Both the position numbers and the translations under genes were made by a program. From NCBI RefSeq assembly GCF_045209745.1, contig NZ_CP109273.1, positions 5,084,001 through 5,148,000 on the forward strand: a stretch of 64,000 nt of DNA, in the 5' to 3' direction. A model generated the notes under the pieces. It was not told where the DNA came from. It saw nothing but the letters and a program-made list of their open reading frames with translations, and ran no database searches. Origin of the DNA: Micromonospora sp045209745 (GTDB taxonomy: Bacteria; Actinomycetota; Actinomycetes; Mycobacteriales; Micromonosporaceae). This document shows, one piece after another, positions 52,254-61,522 of the stretch; the first letter of the stretch is position 1, and each line of letters begins with the position of its first letter.

Positions 52254-53804
52254 CTACTTCGTAATGCCCACGCCGCGGAACTCGACCTTCCCGGTCTTCC
52301 ACTCCTGCAGCCCAACGACCTTCTTGCTGCTCGCGATTGCACTCACCGACTGGAACAGGACGATCTGGCTGGCCGGCGGGTGCTCGACGAACTCGTCGGC
52401 GAGCTCAGCAAGCAGCTTTGCCCGCTTGCCGGGGTCGCTCTCGGCCTTTTGCGCCTCGAACAGCTCGATCGCGCGGTCCGTGGCCATGTTGCTCGGGTTC
52501 TGAGGGCCCTTCGGCATGTAGAGCAGCGCCAACGTTGCGGTCGGGTCGTTGCGGCCGGTCCACCGGACGTTGACCGCCTGGGTCGTCTTGTCGACGGACA
52601 ACTGCTGACCGAGAGCCGACGACTCGATCTGGTTCAACTTCGTCCGCACGCCGACCTTTTTGAACTGATCGGCGAGCACCTCGCTGATCCGGGCCGACGG
52701 CCCCGGCGCGTTCGTCAGCTCCATCTCGAAGCCGTCGGGGTAACCGGCCTCCGCCAGCAGCTTCTTGGCCCTGTCCGGGTCGTGCTGGTACTGGGGCGCG
52801 TTGTTGCTGTGCGCGAAGTAGCCTTCGGGGAACGGCTGATTGGTCGCCTTGCCGTAGCCGAACAGCAGACCGTCGACGATCTCCTGTCGGTTGATCGCGA
52901 GGTTCAGTGCGAGTCGGACCTTCTCGTCCCTGAGCGCCGGGACGTTGTCTGGGTTCAGGATGATGTTCTGGAAGCCCAGGTCGTAGCCCTCGAGCACGTT
53001 TAGCCCGGCCCTCTTGGCCGGATCGATCTCGGCCTCGCGGATCTGCCCGGCGTGGGCACCTCCGCTCTTGATGGCGTTGAGCGCAGCGTTCGTGTCGGAC
53101 ATGAAGACCATGACGACTCCCGCGAGCTTCTGCGCGTCCGGTTCCCAGTAGCCGTTGAACTTCTTGACCTTGAGCTCGGCCCCGACCTTGTACGCTCCGT
53201 CGAGCTCGAACATGCCCGTACCCACCGGCTTGGTCCCCGCGTCGCCGGCCGCGATGCTCTTCGGGCTCATCATGGCGCCTGCCCGGTCGCTGAGCTTGAG
53301 GACGATACCGACGTCCGGCTTGCTCAGCACGAACTTCGCCGTGAGACGGTCGACTACTCCGACGTTGTCGATGCTTGCGAGGTCCGCTTTGACGAATGAG
53401 CCCTCGACCGTCTTGCCGTGCTCGATGTTCGCCTTGACCGCCTCGGCGTCGAAGTCGGCGCCGTCCTGGAACTTCACCTTGTCGCGCAGCTTGAACGTCA
53501 CCTCCTTGCCGTCAGCGGAGAACGACCACGACGTCGCCAGACCAGGGATCGCTTCACCCGCGGGGTTGACGTGCACGAGTCGGTCGAAGATGAGGAACAG
53601 CGGCACGTTGGCGAAGCCGGAGTTGACCACGTGGGGATCGAGCGTTCCGGGCGCGTTGGCGTAGACGTACCGGAGTACGGCGTCCGGGTCGTTGGCACCG
53701 CCCTCGGCGCTGCTTCCGCCGCCACCGCAACCGGCAAGGACGATGAGAAGCGCGCTGACGGCAGCCAGGAGCGGCGCGCGTCGTGCGCGGCGTCGCAGAA
53801 TCAT
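52254..53804 (-). CDS. Solute-binding lipoprotein of the Dpp/Opp-type transporter
   Basis: 516 residues from ATG at 53804. Lipoprotein signal MILRRRARRAPLLAAVSALLIVLAGCGGG, with a lipobox ending LAGC at residue 25. Family 5 binding-protein features: LDPHVVNSGFANVPLFLIFDRLVHV near residue 55, WSFSADGKEVTFKLRDKVKFQDGADFDAEAVKANIEH near 95-130, and LAEAGYPDGFEMELT near 345. It delivers substrate to the permeases at 43597-45485. Its promoter (53893-53864) carries the island motif, so it may be co-regulated with the catabolic operons despite lying 5 kb away and on the opposite strand. Confidence 0.95.
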   Translation of the reverse strand: MILRRRARRAPLLAAVSALLIVLAGCGGGGSSAEGGANDPDAVLRYVYANAPGTLDPHVVNSGFANVPLFLIFDRLVHVNPAGEAIPGLATSWSFSADGKEVTFKLRDKVKFQDGADFDAEAVKANIEHGKTVEGSFVKADLASIDNVGVVDRLTAKFVLSKPDVGIVLKLSDRAGAMMSPKSIAAGDAGTKPVGTGMFELDGAYKVGAELKVKKFNGYWEPDAQKLAGVVMVFMSDTNAALNAIKSGGAHAGQIREAEIDPAKRAGLNVLEGYDLGFQNIILNPDNVPALRDEKVRLALNLAINRQEIVDGLLFGYGKATNQPFPEGYFAHSNNAPQYQHDPDRAKKLLAEAGYPDGFEMELTNAPGPSARISEVLADQFKKVGVRTKLNQIESSALGQQLSVDKTTQAVNVRWTGRNDPTATLALLYMPKGPQNPSNMATDRAIELFEAQKAESDPGKRAKLLAELADEFVEHPPASQIVLFQSVSAIASSKKVVGLQEWKTGKVEFRGVGITK

Positions 53805-53863
53805 GGTTCTCCTTCATCGACGGGTCGAGTGCCAGTGAGACGAGGCTCACCACGGTACCAAGC

Positions 53864-53893
53864 ACTATGAGTTAGAGAGTTAGCCCGCGTCAA
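53864..53893 (-). promoter_or_regulatory. Promoter with island motif (site 3)
   Basis: On the minus strand TTGACG (53893-53888), an 18-base spacer and CATAGT (53869-53864) precede the binding-protein start by about 60 bases. The plus strand at 53864-53883 reads ACTATGAGTTAGAGAGTTAG, matching the other island sites. Confidence 0.7.
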
Positions 53894-53924
53894 TGAGCCT
53901 TTCCGAGTAACGGTTCGTAAGCGT

Positions 53925-54240
53925 TGAGTGATCAGGTGGTGCGCTCGTGTTCGGTGTGGTGATCTGCCAGGGACAGGCGCCGATGTTGCGTAGGGCCTTG
54001 AAGCGGTCTTGAGCAGGGAGTTTGCGCGTTTTCTGATAGCCCGCAGGTCGTAGTTGGCAGTACTGAAGGTCTTCCGTACGTCGTTGAGCCCGTCGCCGGC
54101 GGGTTTTTTGAACGCCACGATCACGGTCTCGGCCTCGCCTTCGTAGCCCAGATCCGCCAACTTCCGGAGATCATCTTTGATGGTGGTGAGGGTGGGCAGG
54201 AGTTCAGGGTGGGTGCGCAGGGCGGTGGTGTGGTAGCAGG
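53925..54240 (-). mobile_element. IS5-like transposase, C-terminal remnant
   Basis: On the minus strand a frame reads TLTTIKDDLRKLADLGYEGEAETVIVAFKKPAG and FSTANYDLRAIRKRANSLLKT, the usual end of an IS5/DDE_Tnp_4-type transposase (GYEG..., then RANSLLK). Frame changes follow and the catalytic N-terminal part is absent. It directly adjoins the inverted-repeat element copy B. Confidence 0.75.
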
Positions 54241-54324
54241 GCGGGCATGGCTCACTTCGGACGATCACTAAGGCGTAGAAACCTCGATGATCATCTGAAC
54301 CGGTCATGCCCGCCCTGCTACCAC
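54230..54324. repeat. Inverted-repeat element, copy B
   Basis: Twenty-base arms (54230-54249 and 54305-54324) enclose 55 bases that are the reverse complement of the centre of copy A at 20980-21034, with about five differences. Homology continues to the right to about 54400, matching the left flank of copy A (VYTN-IKP coding remnant in both). From about 54400 to 54600 I see no gene, only a weak island-like motif at 54537-54556. Confidence 0.75.
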
Positions 54325-54600
54325 CAGCAAGGGCGCGTCTACACCAACCACATCAAGCCGGACACCCTTCACGACTTTGCCGGAGCCCTGTCGGGCGTAC
54401 CGGGGAAGTTCAGATCGGCCACGTCGCTGCACCGTGAGTAAGTCGCTTCCCTGCCCGGAAAGGCTCAAGCAGCTCGCTGTAATTCCTCTGATACGAGTCA
54501 GACCTGACGGAGCGAGTCCTAGTTAACCGCTCTGATACTACAAGTTGCGAAGTCGTGACCTCAGGGCAGCCGCGAACAGGACAGATAGTCCCGTTCAGGA

Positions 54601-55046
54601 CCCCTGAACGCGGGCCGAACCGTCCGAACCAGGGTTCACCAGGGCGGTCCTCGCGGTGACCGCGATCTGGCCTCGCTGCTTCAACCGCGTAGCCTGGGCG
54701 AGCGAGGTCGTGCGAATCCGACCGACCTGCACGCGAATCGTGACCGGGGCACCGGTATGTAGAGCACGCTCACCGCGAGCGAGACGACGACTCGCGGATC
54801 GGCGAAGGTCGGACTCGCCGCCAGCGCTTCCTCCAGCGGATCAGCGCCTCGGCCGGCAGCCGGACGGGCACCAGGTGTGCTTCACTGACCCAGCTGGTCC
54901 TGGTCGGCCCAGGGGGGCGTCGACGACCACCTCGAACGTCTGCGCGTCACCCCCGATGCGCCGGCGGCTCGGTCTTGCCGGCTGACACGAGCTCGAAGTC
55001 GACGCCGGCGAGCTCGAACCTCTGCCCTGCCCGGGAGGGGTCCATG
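54601..55046 (-). pseudogene. Multiply frameshifted gene of unknown family
   Basis: Minus-strand fragments in three frames read, in order, MDPSRAGQRFELAGVDFELVSAGKTE, then DAQTFEVVVDAPLGRPGP, then EEALAASPTFADPRVVVSLAVSVLYIPVP and VTIRVQVGRIRTTSLAQAT, ending in ARTALVNPGSDGSARVQGS. Together they look like one lost protein of about 150 residues, perhaps a hot-dog or acyl-binding protein. I cannot name it. At least three frame changes are needed. Confidence 0.45.
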
Positions 55047-55079
55047 GCAGCAGACGGCGCAAGTCTGGTCTTCAATGCC

Positions 55080-55300
55080 GGTAGCGCCCCGCCATGTTCT
55101 GCGTCGTTATCCCACTCCCAGCCCTGTCCGGCAACGGGCTGGCTCCGGGGGTCGCAGCCGACACGACCCGGGCGGGCGCGGGCACCGCGAGCTGATCGGC
55201 GACTGTTGCCAGCAGCACGGCCCCAGTTCCGTCCGCAAGGGATGGCGGGGTTCCGCGGGCGTGGATGCGCAGGATTCGCTTCACGTCAGGAAAGTGGGCC
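55080..55300 (-). pseudogene. Thiolase internal fragment
   Basis: On the minus strand, RLAHFPDVKRILRIHARGTPPSLADGTGAVLLATVADQL and PAPARVVSAATPGASPLP match the middle of the thiolase at 41892 (FPELGQIRHVHTRGTSPSLADGAG, then EPRARVVATAVRAVNP). Both the nucleophile Cys domain and the His domain are missing. Confidence 0.75.
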
Positions 55301-55397
55301 AGCCTCCCGCGCGCTTCTGCGTTCACGCCACGAGCGGCGCTCGCCAGCGTGCTGGGATGCACGCCTGAAAACATCATGAGCTGCGAAGCCGGGGCAG

Positions 55398-56366
55398 TTA
55401 GGACGACCGGCACTCGCGGAGCTCGAACCGCGCTTCGCGGCGTCGCAGGCGTTGCTCGCAATGGGTACAGCGGTACTCCGGCAACAGCTTGCGGCCGCAC
55501 GCATCGTGAGAGATCTCGATCGAGGCTGGCTCGCCGGTCCGCAGGTTCTCGTCGGCCCAGCGGACGATCTGGATCAGAATCGCGGCGAGGTCGCGTCCCT
55601 TGTCTGTGAGCCGGTAGTCGCTGCGGCGATTGCTGCCCGCCAGCTCCTGCACGCGCAAGATGTTGAGCTCGACGAATCGCGACAGGCGCGCGGACAGCAC
55701 GGTCGGCGGAATGCCCAGGAATCGCTCGAAGTCACTGAACCGCCGGATACCGATGTGAGCGGCGGACGCAAGGGCCGTGTTCCACCGATCGCCGAGAATT
55801 TCCATCGTCTCGGTGCGAAACGCGTAGGGATCGCTCCCATCGAGCGCCAGCGTTCGGTTCTGGCGATGGCGGCGCGGCAGAGCCGAGGCGTAGCTCAGCG
55901 TGGCACCCGAGCGCGTCACCGACGTGTCCCGGGCCGTCACGGGCAGGTCGCACTTCCCGCAGATCAGCTGCGGGTGGGCCAGGTGCCCACATTGCGAGTG
56001 GATCAGGACGGGCCGCAGACCGTCGATCGGGTCGAGCCAGCTGTTCTCCCAGCTGTGCGCCGCGACGAAGATCCGCCACGTCGCCTTGCCCGTGGTCGTC
56101 AGGCGGTACTCGTACCGGACCCGACCGTCCTTGTAGGGCGTCTTGGCCAGCAGCCCACCCTCGGTCAGCGTCTTCAACCGGTTACTCAGGATCGAGTCGG
56201 AGGCGTTGATGGAATCATGGATGTCCTGGTACCGGCGCTCACCGAGAAAGACCCGCTGCAGGATGTACAGCGTCCAGTGATCACCGAGGAGCGCCAGCGC
56301 GCGGGCCGTCAGGCTGGCGACGGGCGGCGACTCCTCGGATCCCGCCTCGGTCCTAGCGATGTCCAT
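55398..56366 (-). CDS. Tandem-HxlR regulator, second copy
   Basis: 322 residues from ATG at 56366, with AGGA seven bases upstream. Two HxlR domains: LLGDHWTLYILQRVFLGERRYQDIHDSINASDSILSNRLKTL near residue 28, and ILGDRWNTALASAAHIGIRRFSDFERFLGIPPTVLSARLSRF near 190. The Cys motifs are QCGHLAHPQLICGKCD and DACGRKLLPEYRCTHCEQRL. It aligns along its full length with the gene at 40880. The pair probably arose by duplication. It is surrounded by pseudogenes, so it may regulate the remaining island genes, for example 56971. Confidence 0.9.
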   Translation of the reverse strand: MDIARTEAGSEESPPVASLTARALALLGDHWTLYILQRVFLGERRYQDIHDSINASDSILSNRLKTLTEGGLLAKTPYKDGRVRYEYRLTTTGKATWRIFVAAHSWENSWLDPIDGLRPVLIHSQCGHLAHPQLICGKCDLPVTARDTSVTRSGATLSYASALPRRHRQNRTLALDGSDPYAFRTETMEILGDRWNTALASAAHIGIRRFSDFERFLGIPPTVLSARLSRFVELNILRVQELAGSNRRSDYRLTDKGRDLAAILIQIVRWADENLRTGEPASIEISHDACGRKLLPEYRCTHCEQRLRRREARFELRECRSS

Positions 56367-56459
56367 CTGCACATCCTGTCGTCGGGGGCTTGCCGGCGCG
56401 AGCATACTCAGCGGCGACGATCCGGCGGCTGCGATCCGAACGAGCATCGACGATCCCAC

Positions 56460-56830
56460 GACCGAGCGAGCCACCGCGGAACAGTCCGCAGAAGGCCTCG
56501 GCAGCCGCGCAAGCCCGTCGGCCACGGTGGTCTCCGAGACCAGCGGATCGACCCCGTCCGCAGTCCTGACCAGCTGCTGAAGTCCCTCTCGGAGTTCGAA
56601 TGGTCGGTGATGGAATACCAGGTGGACGCGCACGCCGTCGGAAACCGGCTCGGCCAGCTGCGCCCCAGATCTCCCTGTCAGTCCAGCACCACGTCGGCGC
56701 CGAGCCTCCGCAGGAAGTCGCATCGAGTGAAGCCGGAGGCGTTCACGATCAGGCGCGCCCCGAGGCGACCGGCGATCTGCACCGTGCAGCTGATGAACTC
56801 CGCAAAGCGAAGCAGTCGTCGACAACGACG
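56460..56830 (-). pseudogene. Decayed MDR oxidoreductase (quinone-reductase-like)
   Basis: Minus-strand pieces read CTVQIAGRLGARLIVNASG, then CDFLRRLGADVVLD and a stop (about 56690-56800). Further on and in another frame come VHLVFHHRPFELREGLQQLVRTADGVDPLVSETTVADGLARLP (about 56480-56650). These resemble the cofactor region and the C-terminal domain of zinc-free MDR proteins such as 37007 and 39830. The N-terminal half is absent. Confidence 0.55.
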
Positions 56831-56970
56831 GACGCGCGAAACAGAGTCTATGGCGATTGTCTACCACACGCTGCACTGGCCATCGCAGCGGCCGGTCGGC
56901 TCGCCGACCCGCGTCCTGGCGTTCAGCATCAACCCGACGCATCTGGCTTCGGTACCTGTAGCATGATCCC

Positions 56971-58032
56971 ATGGCTTACCGTGTCGTTCAGTGGGCAACC
57001 GGATCGCTTGGGAGGACCTGCCTGCGCGCCGTCCTCGACTCGCCGGACCACGAGCTCGTGGGCCTCTACGTGTACGGCGACCAGAAGGTTGGCAGGGACG
57101 CCGGCGACATCGCTCGCCGCGAGCCCACCGGAGTCGTCGCTACTCGAGAGATCGAGGAGGTGCTCGACCTCGACGCCGACGTCGTGATCCACACTCCGCG
57201 CCTCCAGGTCCCCTACGAACTCCACGACGACGACATATGCCGGCTGCTGCGAAGTGGCAAGAATGTCATCACGACCGCGGGTCACCACTACCCACGGACG
57301 CACGGCGAGGCACGCGTGCAGATGTTCCAGGAAGCCTGCGAGGCCGGCCGGAGCAGTCTCTTCGGTGTGGGCGTGAGTCCCGGCGTCATCGGCGAGCGCA
57401 TCGCGATGACCCTGGCCAGCACAAGCCTGGACCTCGACGCGATCTCGGTGAGCGAGTTCGTCGACGCCAGCGGCATGCCAAGCCCCGACTTCGTCTTCAC
57501 GGTGATGGGGATGGGGACCGATCCGACGGTCACAGATCTTCGCGACGGCCCGCTGCCGGCGCTGTACCGGTCCCTGTACTCCGAGACCCTCGCCTTCATG
57601 GCCGACCGGCTCGGGATCGCCGACTACACGATCGAAGACGACCACCACTTCGAGGTCACCGACCACGACCTGGCGATCCGAGCCGGCATCATCCCGACCG
57701 GAACGATTGCTGCGACCGAGTGGCGGTGGCACGTCGTCGCCAAGGGCAAGCGCCGGATCACCCTCGAGATTGTCTGGGCGATGGACAGCAGCATCGACCG
57801 CTACGTCGGTCGGCCGCACTGGAGCCTGCGCATGACGGGCCGCCCCGAGGTCAGCATGTCGATCGACCTGCACAACCCCGTCGACAGCACGCGCAGGACG
57901 ACGGCCTCGCAGTACATCGTCGCCGGGATCGTCATGCAGTCGATTCCGACCGTCGTCGATGCCGCGCCCGGGGTTGTGGAGCCCTCGATCTTCGCGCTGA
58001 ATCCGGTGACGGTGGTCGACCCGCAGCCCTGA
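56971..58032 (+). CDS. DapB-like NAD(P)-dependent oxidoreductase
   Basis: 353 residues from ATG at 56971. RVVQWATGSLGRTCLRAVLDSPDHELVGLYVYGDQKVGRDAGDI is the usual N-terminal Rossmann region of the dihydrodipicolinate-reductase-like/NAD(P)H-dependent amine dehydrogenase group. VIHTPRLQVPYELHDDDICRLLRSGKNVITTAGHHYPRT and GVGVSPGVIGERIAMTL follow. Many actinobacterial catabolic clusters carry such a gene, often near steroid or cyclic-ketone genes; the reaction is generally unknown. It is divergent from the tandem-HxlR and MDR-remnant genes. Confidence 0.85.
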   Translation: MAYRVVQWATGSLGRTCLRAVLDSPDHELVGLYVYGDQKVGRDAGDIARREPTGVVATREIEEVLDLDADVVIHTPRLQVPYELHDDDICRLLRSGKNVITTAGHHYPRTHGEARVQMFQEACEAGRSSLFGVGVSPGVIGERIAMTLASTSLDLDAISVSEFVDASGMPSPDFVFTVMGMGTDPTVTDLRDGPLPALYRSLYSETLAFMADRLGIADYTIEDDHHFEVTDHDLAIRAGIIPTGTIAATEWRWHVVAKGKRRITLEIVWAMDSSIDRYVGRPHWSLRMTGRPEVSMSIDLHNPVDSTRRTTASQYIVAGIVMQSIPTVVDAAPGVVEPSIFALNPVTVVDPQP

Positions 58033-58084
58033 TCCGGCGGGACGATCAGCGCGACAACGACGTCCGACGCTCGACCGCCGGCTG

Positions 58085-58620
58085 ACTACTCCCTGTCGAG
58101 CCGATCGACCACCGTGGCCACCGGATCGACCGAGACGATCATCTGCAGGCCCTGACCAGCCGCCCAGATGTCCTTCCCCTTCTTCTGACCGATGCCGCCG
58201 CAGCTTTGGCCCTCCGGCGCTGGTCAGGTTGCCCGGGTCGAGCCCGTTCGCGATCAGGCTCGGCCGTAGCCGAACGCATCCGTGCCGGTGATCCCGGAGC
58301 TGACGGCGAGGTCGTCCGGACCGTGGTCGACGACCATCTGCTTGTACGCGTCGGGAGCCATGCTTTCTGTGGCCGCCAGAAGCGCGTGCCCATGTACACC
58401 AGATCGGCGCCCGCCGCGATCGCGCCGGCGACGTCTGCGCCGTCCGTGATGCCCCCGCCCACGAGCCCGTCGAAGAAGTCCCGCACCGCTGAGATAAAGA
58501 CGAACGGGGAGAGATGCCCAGTGTGGCTACCAGCGCCCGCTGACACACAAGCCAATCCGTCAACGCCGGCGTCCGCCGCCGATCCATAGCCATCGGAGAC
58601 GTGCTCAGCACAACGACCAA
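58085..58620 (-). pseudogene. Broken NMO-like flavoprotein gene
   Basis: One frame reads AGVDGLACVSAGAGSHTGHLSPFVFISAVRDFFDGLV and GGGITDGADVAGAIAAGADLVYMGTRF. A slip then leads in another frame to RPSLIANGLDPGNLTSAGGPKLRR; the C-terminus (matching EGHKRWKDIWAAGQG) is readable only out of frame. All these match the intact gene at 29693. The FMN-binding N-terminus (APMFLIS region) is missing. The GGHTG segment has become GSHTG. Confidence 0.85.
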
Positions 58621-58859
58621 GGGGGTGCCGACCGTCGTCGAGACAACGCAGCAATCCACGTTCAGCGACCGGACTCCGACACATGGGTCGCGCCCGCCAC
58701 TGAGCTCAGTACGACCACTCGCCGGAAGCCGCCGATCACGGGCAGGTCACGCGCAGCAGGTCGGTTCGCCTGCCAGACGTAGCTGGCGGCGACCTCGGTC
58801 GAGTGGATCGCCGTGCTCACCCCCGAGCGTAAGGTTGCGGGACGGGCTCGGTCCTCCGC

Positions 58860-59615
58860 TCAGGTCGTGCGGAGGGTCGTGACCTGCAACGCCTTGGCCT
58901 GACTGCGCTCGTACCGTGCGGGGTCGAGCGCGTAGCGAGCGCGTGCGCGGATCGCCCGAGCGTCCGTGTCAAACGTCCGTTCCCCGCGCTCCATCGCTCG
59001 CAGTCCTGCCGCAGCGATGTCGGCAGGCGCCTCCTTCGACCCCTCGACGTGATCGGCCATCCGCGTGTCGACGGACCCCACGATCAGCGCCGTGACGCTC
59101 GTGCCCTGCGGCTCCAGCTCGGCACGCGCGATCGTGCTCAGGAACAGCGCGGCAGCCTTCGCCGGCGAGTACCCGCCCATGAACGCAGTGGGAACGGCGC
59201 CGGCGATCGACAGGACGTTGACGATCGCCCCGCCGCCCTGACGCGCGAGCACCGGCGCGAAGGCCCGAGTCATGTTGAGGACGCCGAAGTAGTTGACCAT
59301 CATCTCGCGATGCGCGGCCTGGGGATCGCTGCACAGGACCAACCGGTCGCGCGCATGGAACCCCGCGTTGTTGACGACGATGTCGACGTCGCCGCACTGC
59401 TCGGCGCACTGCGCCACGACGTCGGCGTCGGTCACGTCGAGCCGTACCGGGACGACGGCGGCGTCGTTCAGCACGCGACCGACCGATTCGGTTTCACGGA
59501 CTCCGGCGTAGACCTTCGACGCCCCACGACGGAGGAGCTCTTCGACGAAGGCAAGGCCGATGCCGCGATTCGCTCCCGTTACGATCGCCACTGAGCCCTG
59601 GATCTGTGCACCCAT
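58860..59615 (-). CDS. Short-chain dehydrogenase
   Basis: 251 residues from ATG at 59615. TGANRGIGLAFVEELLRRGASKVYAGVR near residue 13, NNAGFHARDRLVLC near 80, NVLSIAGAVPTAFMGGYSPAKAA with Ser, Tyr and Lys near 130-150. Classical NAD(P)-dependent SDR of usual size. The C-terminal region has an unusual QAKALQVTTLRTT end. It is preceded by the DUF1295 gene with only 8 bases between, so the two form an operon with a possible lipid or steroid-like substrate. Confidence 0.9.
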   Translation of the reverse strand: MGAQIQGSVAIVTGANRGIGLAFVEELLRRGASKVYAGVRETESVGRVLNDAAVVPVRLDVTDADVVAQCAEQCGDVDIVVNNAGFHARDRLVLCSDPQAAHREMMVNYFGVLNMTRAFAPVLARQGGGAIVNVLSIAGAVPTAFMGGYSPAKAAALFLSTIARAELEPQGTSVTALIVGSVDTRMADHVEGSKEAPADIAAAGLRAMERGERTFDTDARAIRARARYALDPARYERSQAKALQVTTLRTT

Positions 59616-59623
59616 GCGTGCTC

Positions 59624-60463
59624 CTACCTTTCCTGTCGAGCTATCTGCTGGTCCGCCGGCCGGCGCCGAGGCGGCAGCGGGAAGAAGCCACTGGTGCGGG
59701 CGACGTACGCGGCATACTCCTCGCCGCGGCGGCGCGCCATCCGCCGTTCCAACAGTGCCTTGCCGTTGCGGTTGATGAGTCGGTGCGTCATGTAGGCAGG
59801 GCAGACGACGGCCAAGACGCCGATCCAGTGTCCGCACGCGATGGCCCACAAGCCGAACATGACACAGCTGTCACCGAAGTAGTTCGGATGACGGGTCCAG
59901 CTCCACAACCCGCGATCCATGACCCTGCCGGCGTTGTCGGGATCCCCCTTGAACCGCGTGAGTTGCAGGTCACCAACGGACTCGAAGACGATGCCGAACA
60001 CCGCGAGCACGACGCCGCACCAGCCCACGATGTTCATCCCGGAGCCTTGGTACATCGCGAGCTGGATCGGGATCGACACGAACCACATCACGCGGCCCTG
60101 CGGCCAGAAGATGGTTCGAACGACGTATGGGATGAGCGCCCCCTCGCGGCGGCGCATCAGCGCGGTGTAGCGCGGGTCCTCACCATGCCCCCGGCTGCGC
60201 AGGAACAGATGGGCCGCGAGCCGCAGGCCCCAGACGCTCGTCACGGCGAGCATGAGCCAGCGGCGGGTCGGGTCACCGGCCGAACCGGACAACCCGACCG
60301 ACACCGCGGCCACCACGACGAACCCGGTCCCCCACACGACGTCGATCAGCGACCAGTCGCGACGCCACAGCGACAGCACCAGACAGCACGCCATCAGGCA
60401 GGCGATCGCGAGCGCCGAGACGGCCAGATTGACGGCGAGATCGCCGATCTGCAAAGACTTCAT
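59624..60463 (-). CDS. DUF1295/steroid-5-alpha-reductase-like membrane protein
   Basis: 279 residues from ATG at 60463. About seven hydrophobic segments. The C-terminal half contains DLQLTRFKGDPDNAGRVMDRGLWSWTRHPNYFGDSCVMFGLWA near residue 175-210, the DUF1295/isoprenylcysteine-methyltransferase-superfamily signature, with RHPNYFG binding an NADPH- or SAM-type cofactor. The final part (EYAAYVARTSGFFPLPP) also fits. It probably reduces or methylates a hydrophobic substrate. The motif at 60505-60524 overlaps its likely promoter. Confidence 0.88.
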   Translation of the reverse strand: MKSLQIGDLAVNLAVSALAIACLMACCLVLSLWRRDWSLIDVVWGTGFVVVAAVSVGLSGSAGDPTRRWLMLAVTSVWGLRLAAHLFLRSRGHGEDPRYTALMRRREGALIPYVVRTIFWPQGRVMWFVSIPIQLAMYQGSGMNIVGWCGVVLAVFGIVFESVGDLQLTRFKGDPDNAGRVMDRGLWSWTRHPNYFGDSCVMFGLWAIACGHWIGVLAVVCPAYMTHRLINRNGKALLERRMARRRGEEYAAYVARTSGFFPLPPRRRPADQQIARQER

Positions 60464-60504
60464 GCCCACCGTCCGTCCGGGGCGCCAGCCACCCGCGTCT
60501 TGTT

Positions 60505-60524
60505 CTGGCTACGCTATTCATAGT
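60505..60524 (-). promoter_or_regulatory. Degenerate island motif (site 5)
   Basis: On the minus strand it reads ACTATGAATAGCGTAGCCAG, sharing ACTATGA and the closing AG with the other sites. A TTGCAC-17-TATGAA promoter for the DUF1295 gene overlaps it. Between it and 60765 I see no gene. Confidence 0.4.
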
Positions 60525-60765
60525 AGGTAGACCCGACTTGTGCAACCCGTCAGGCGAATCGCCGTAGTGGTTAAATCCTGCAAATTCAAGCCATTCATCT
60601 GGTCATCCCTGAAGGAGTGGGGCCGTGTCAGCCCTTCAAGCAGGGTTGATAGTGACCGGTTTTTCCTGCTTCCCGGCTCGGTGCCGATATACGCCAATCG
60701 AGGGGTCGGAGTCAAGGCTTGCCCGTAGGTCGCCCCACCGGGGCTCGGCGTTGACGCCAGCGATG

Positions 60766-60955
60766 TCAGCGGCCAAAACGAAGTGGCTCTGGCTCGGATT
60801 CCGTGAGCCAGTGACTCGGCGTGACGGCTACGGCGGGTGACAGGACACGGCGGCGGAGTAGGTCGAACTTGGCGCGACCGATCTGGCGTCTGACCATTTT
60901 GATGCGGTTGGTCTGCCCTTCGACGGCTCCGGAGCTTCCCGGGCAGGGTGAGTCC
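60766..60955 (-). mobile_element. ISL3-family transposase, C-terminal remnant
   Basis: The minus strand reads SSGAVEGQTNRIKMVRRQIGRAKFDLLRRRVL and ends LTESEPEPLRFGR. VEGQxNRIKMxKRQxxGRAxFDLLRxRVL is the familiar end of ISL3 transposases. Only about 60 residues remain. Confidence 0.85.
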
Positions 60956-60989
60956 GGCGGTTACTGCGGCCAGGTCGCGTTGCAATCCG

Positions 60990-61160
60990 GTGGGCGGGGC
61001 ATCACGGACGGCGCAGGCGCCACCGGCGCGATCGCGGCAGGCGCCGATCTGGTGTACACGGGCTCGCTCGACCCGGACAACCTGGCGAGCGCCGGAGGGC
61101 CGTAGCTGCGGCGGCAACGGTCAGAAGAAGTGGAAGGACATCTGGGCGGCTGGTCAGTAG
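60990..61160 (+). pseudogene. NMO-like flavoprotein, short remnant with internal deletion
   Basis: One frame reads GITDGAGATGAIAAGADLVYTG and jumps to SLDPDNLASAGGP and a stop; a second frame continues KKWKDIWAAGQ. In the intact gene at 29693 these segments are separated by about 50 residues. It resembles the broken copy at 58085-58620 (SAGGP) more than the intact one. Confidence 0.75.
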
Positions 61161-61256
61161 TCGTCCACGGCGACGCTCTGCGACCGGCGGACCGGGCCGA
61201 GGATCCTGCGAACTCCGCCCCGGGCGCCTCGGGCGAACGCGTACGCGGAGCGGTGG

Positions 61257-61499
61257 GTGCGTACGGTCCGCCGTGAGTGCCTCGACCGGATGCTGATCTA
61301 CAACAGGCGGCACCTCCTCGCCACCCTCGGGGAGTACGTGGCTCACTACAACGACCACCGGCCGCACCAAGCCCGGGGCCAACAACCGCCCAACCCCACC
61401 GACATAGCGCCACGACCGGTCGCCGACCTGACGGCCGCACGAGTGCGCCGTAGGAAGACCCTCAACGGGCTAATTAACGAATACTCCCAGGTGGCGTAG
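61257..61499 (+). mobile_element. IS3/IS481-type integrase core, C-terminal remnant
   Basis: 80 residues: VRRECLDRMLIYNRRHLLATLGEYVAHYNDHRPHQARGQQPPN is the standard end of rve-type transposase cores, with the last catalytic Glu in RRECLDR. The N-terminal DDE part and the helper ORF are absent. Confidence 0.85.
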
Positions 61500-61522
61500 C
61501 TCTGACCGATTTTCCGAGCGGT

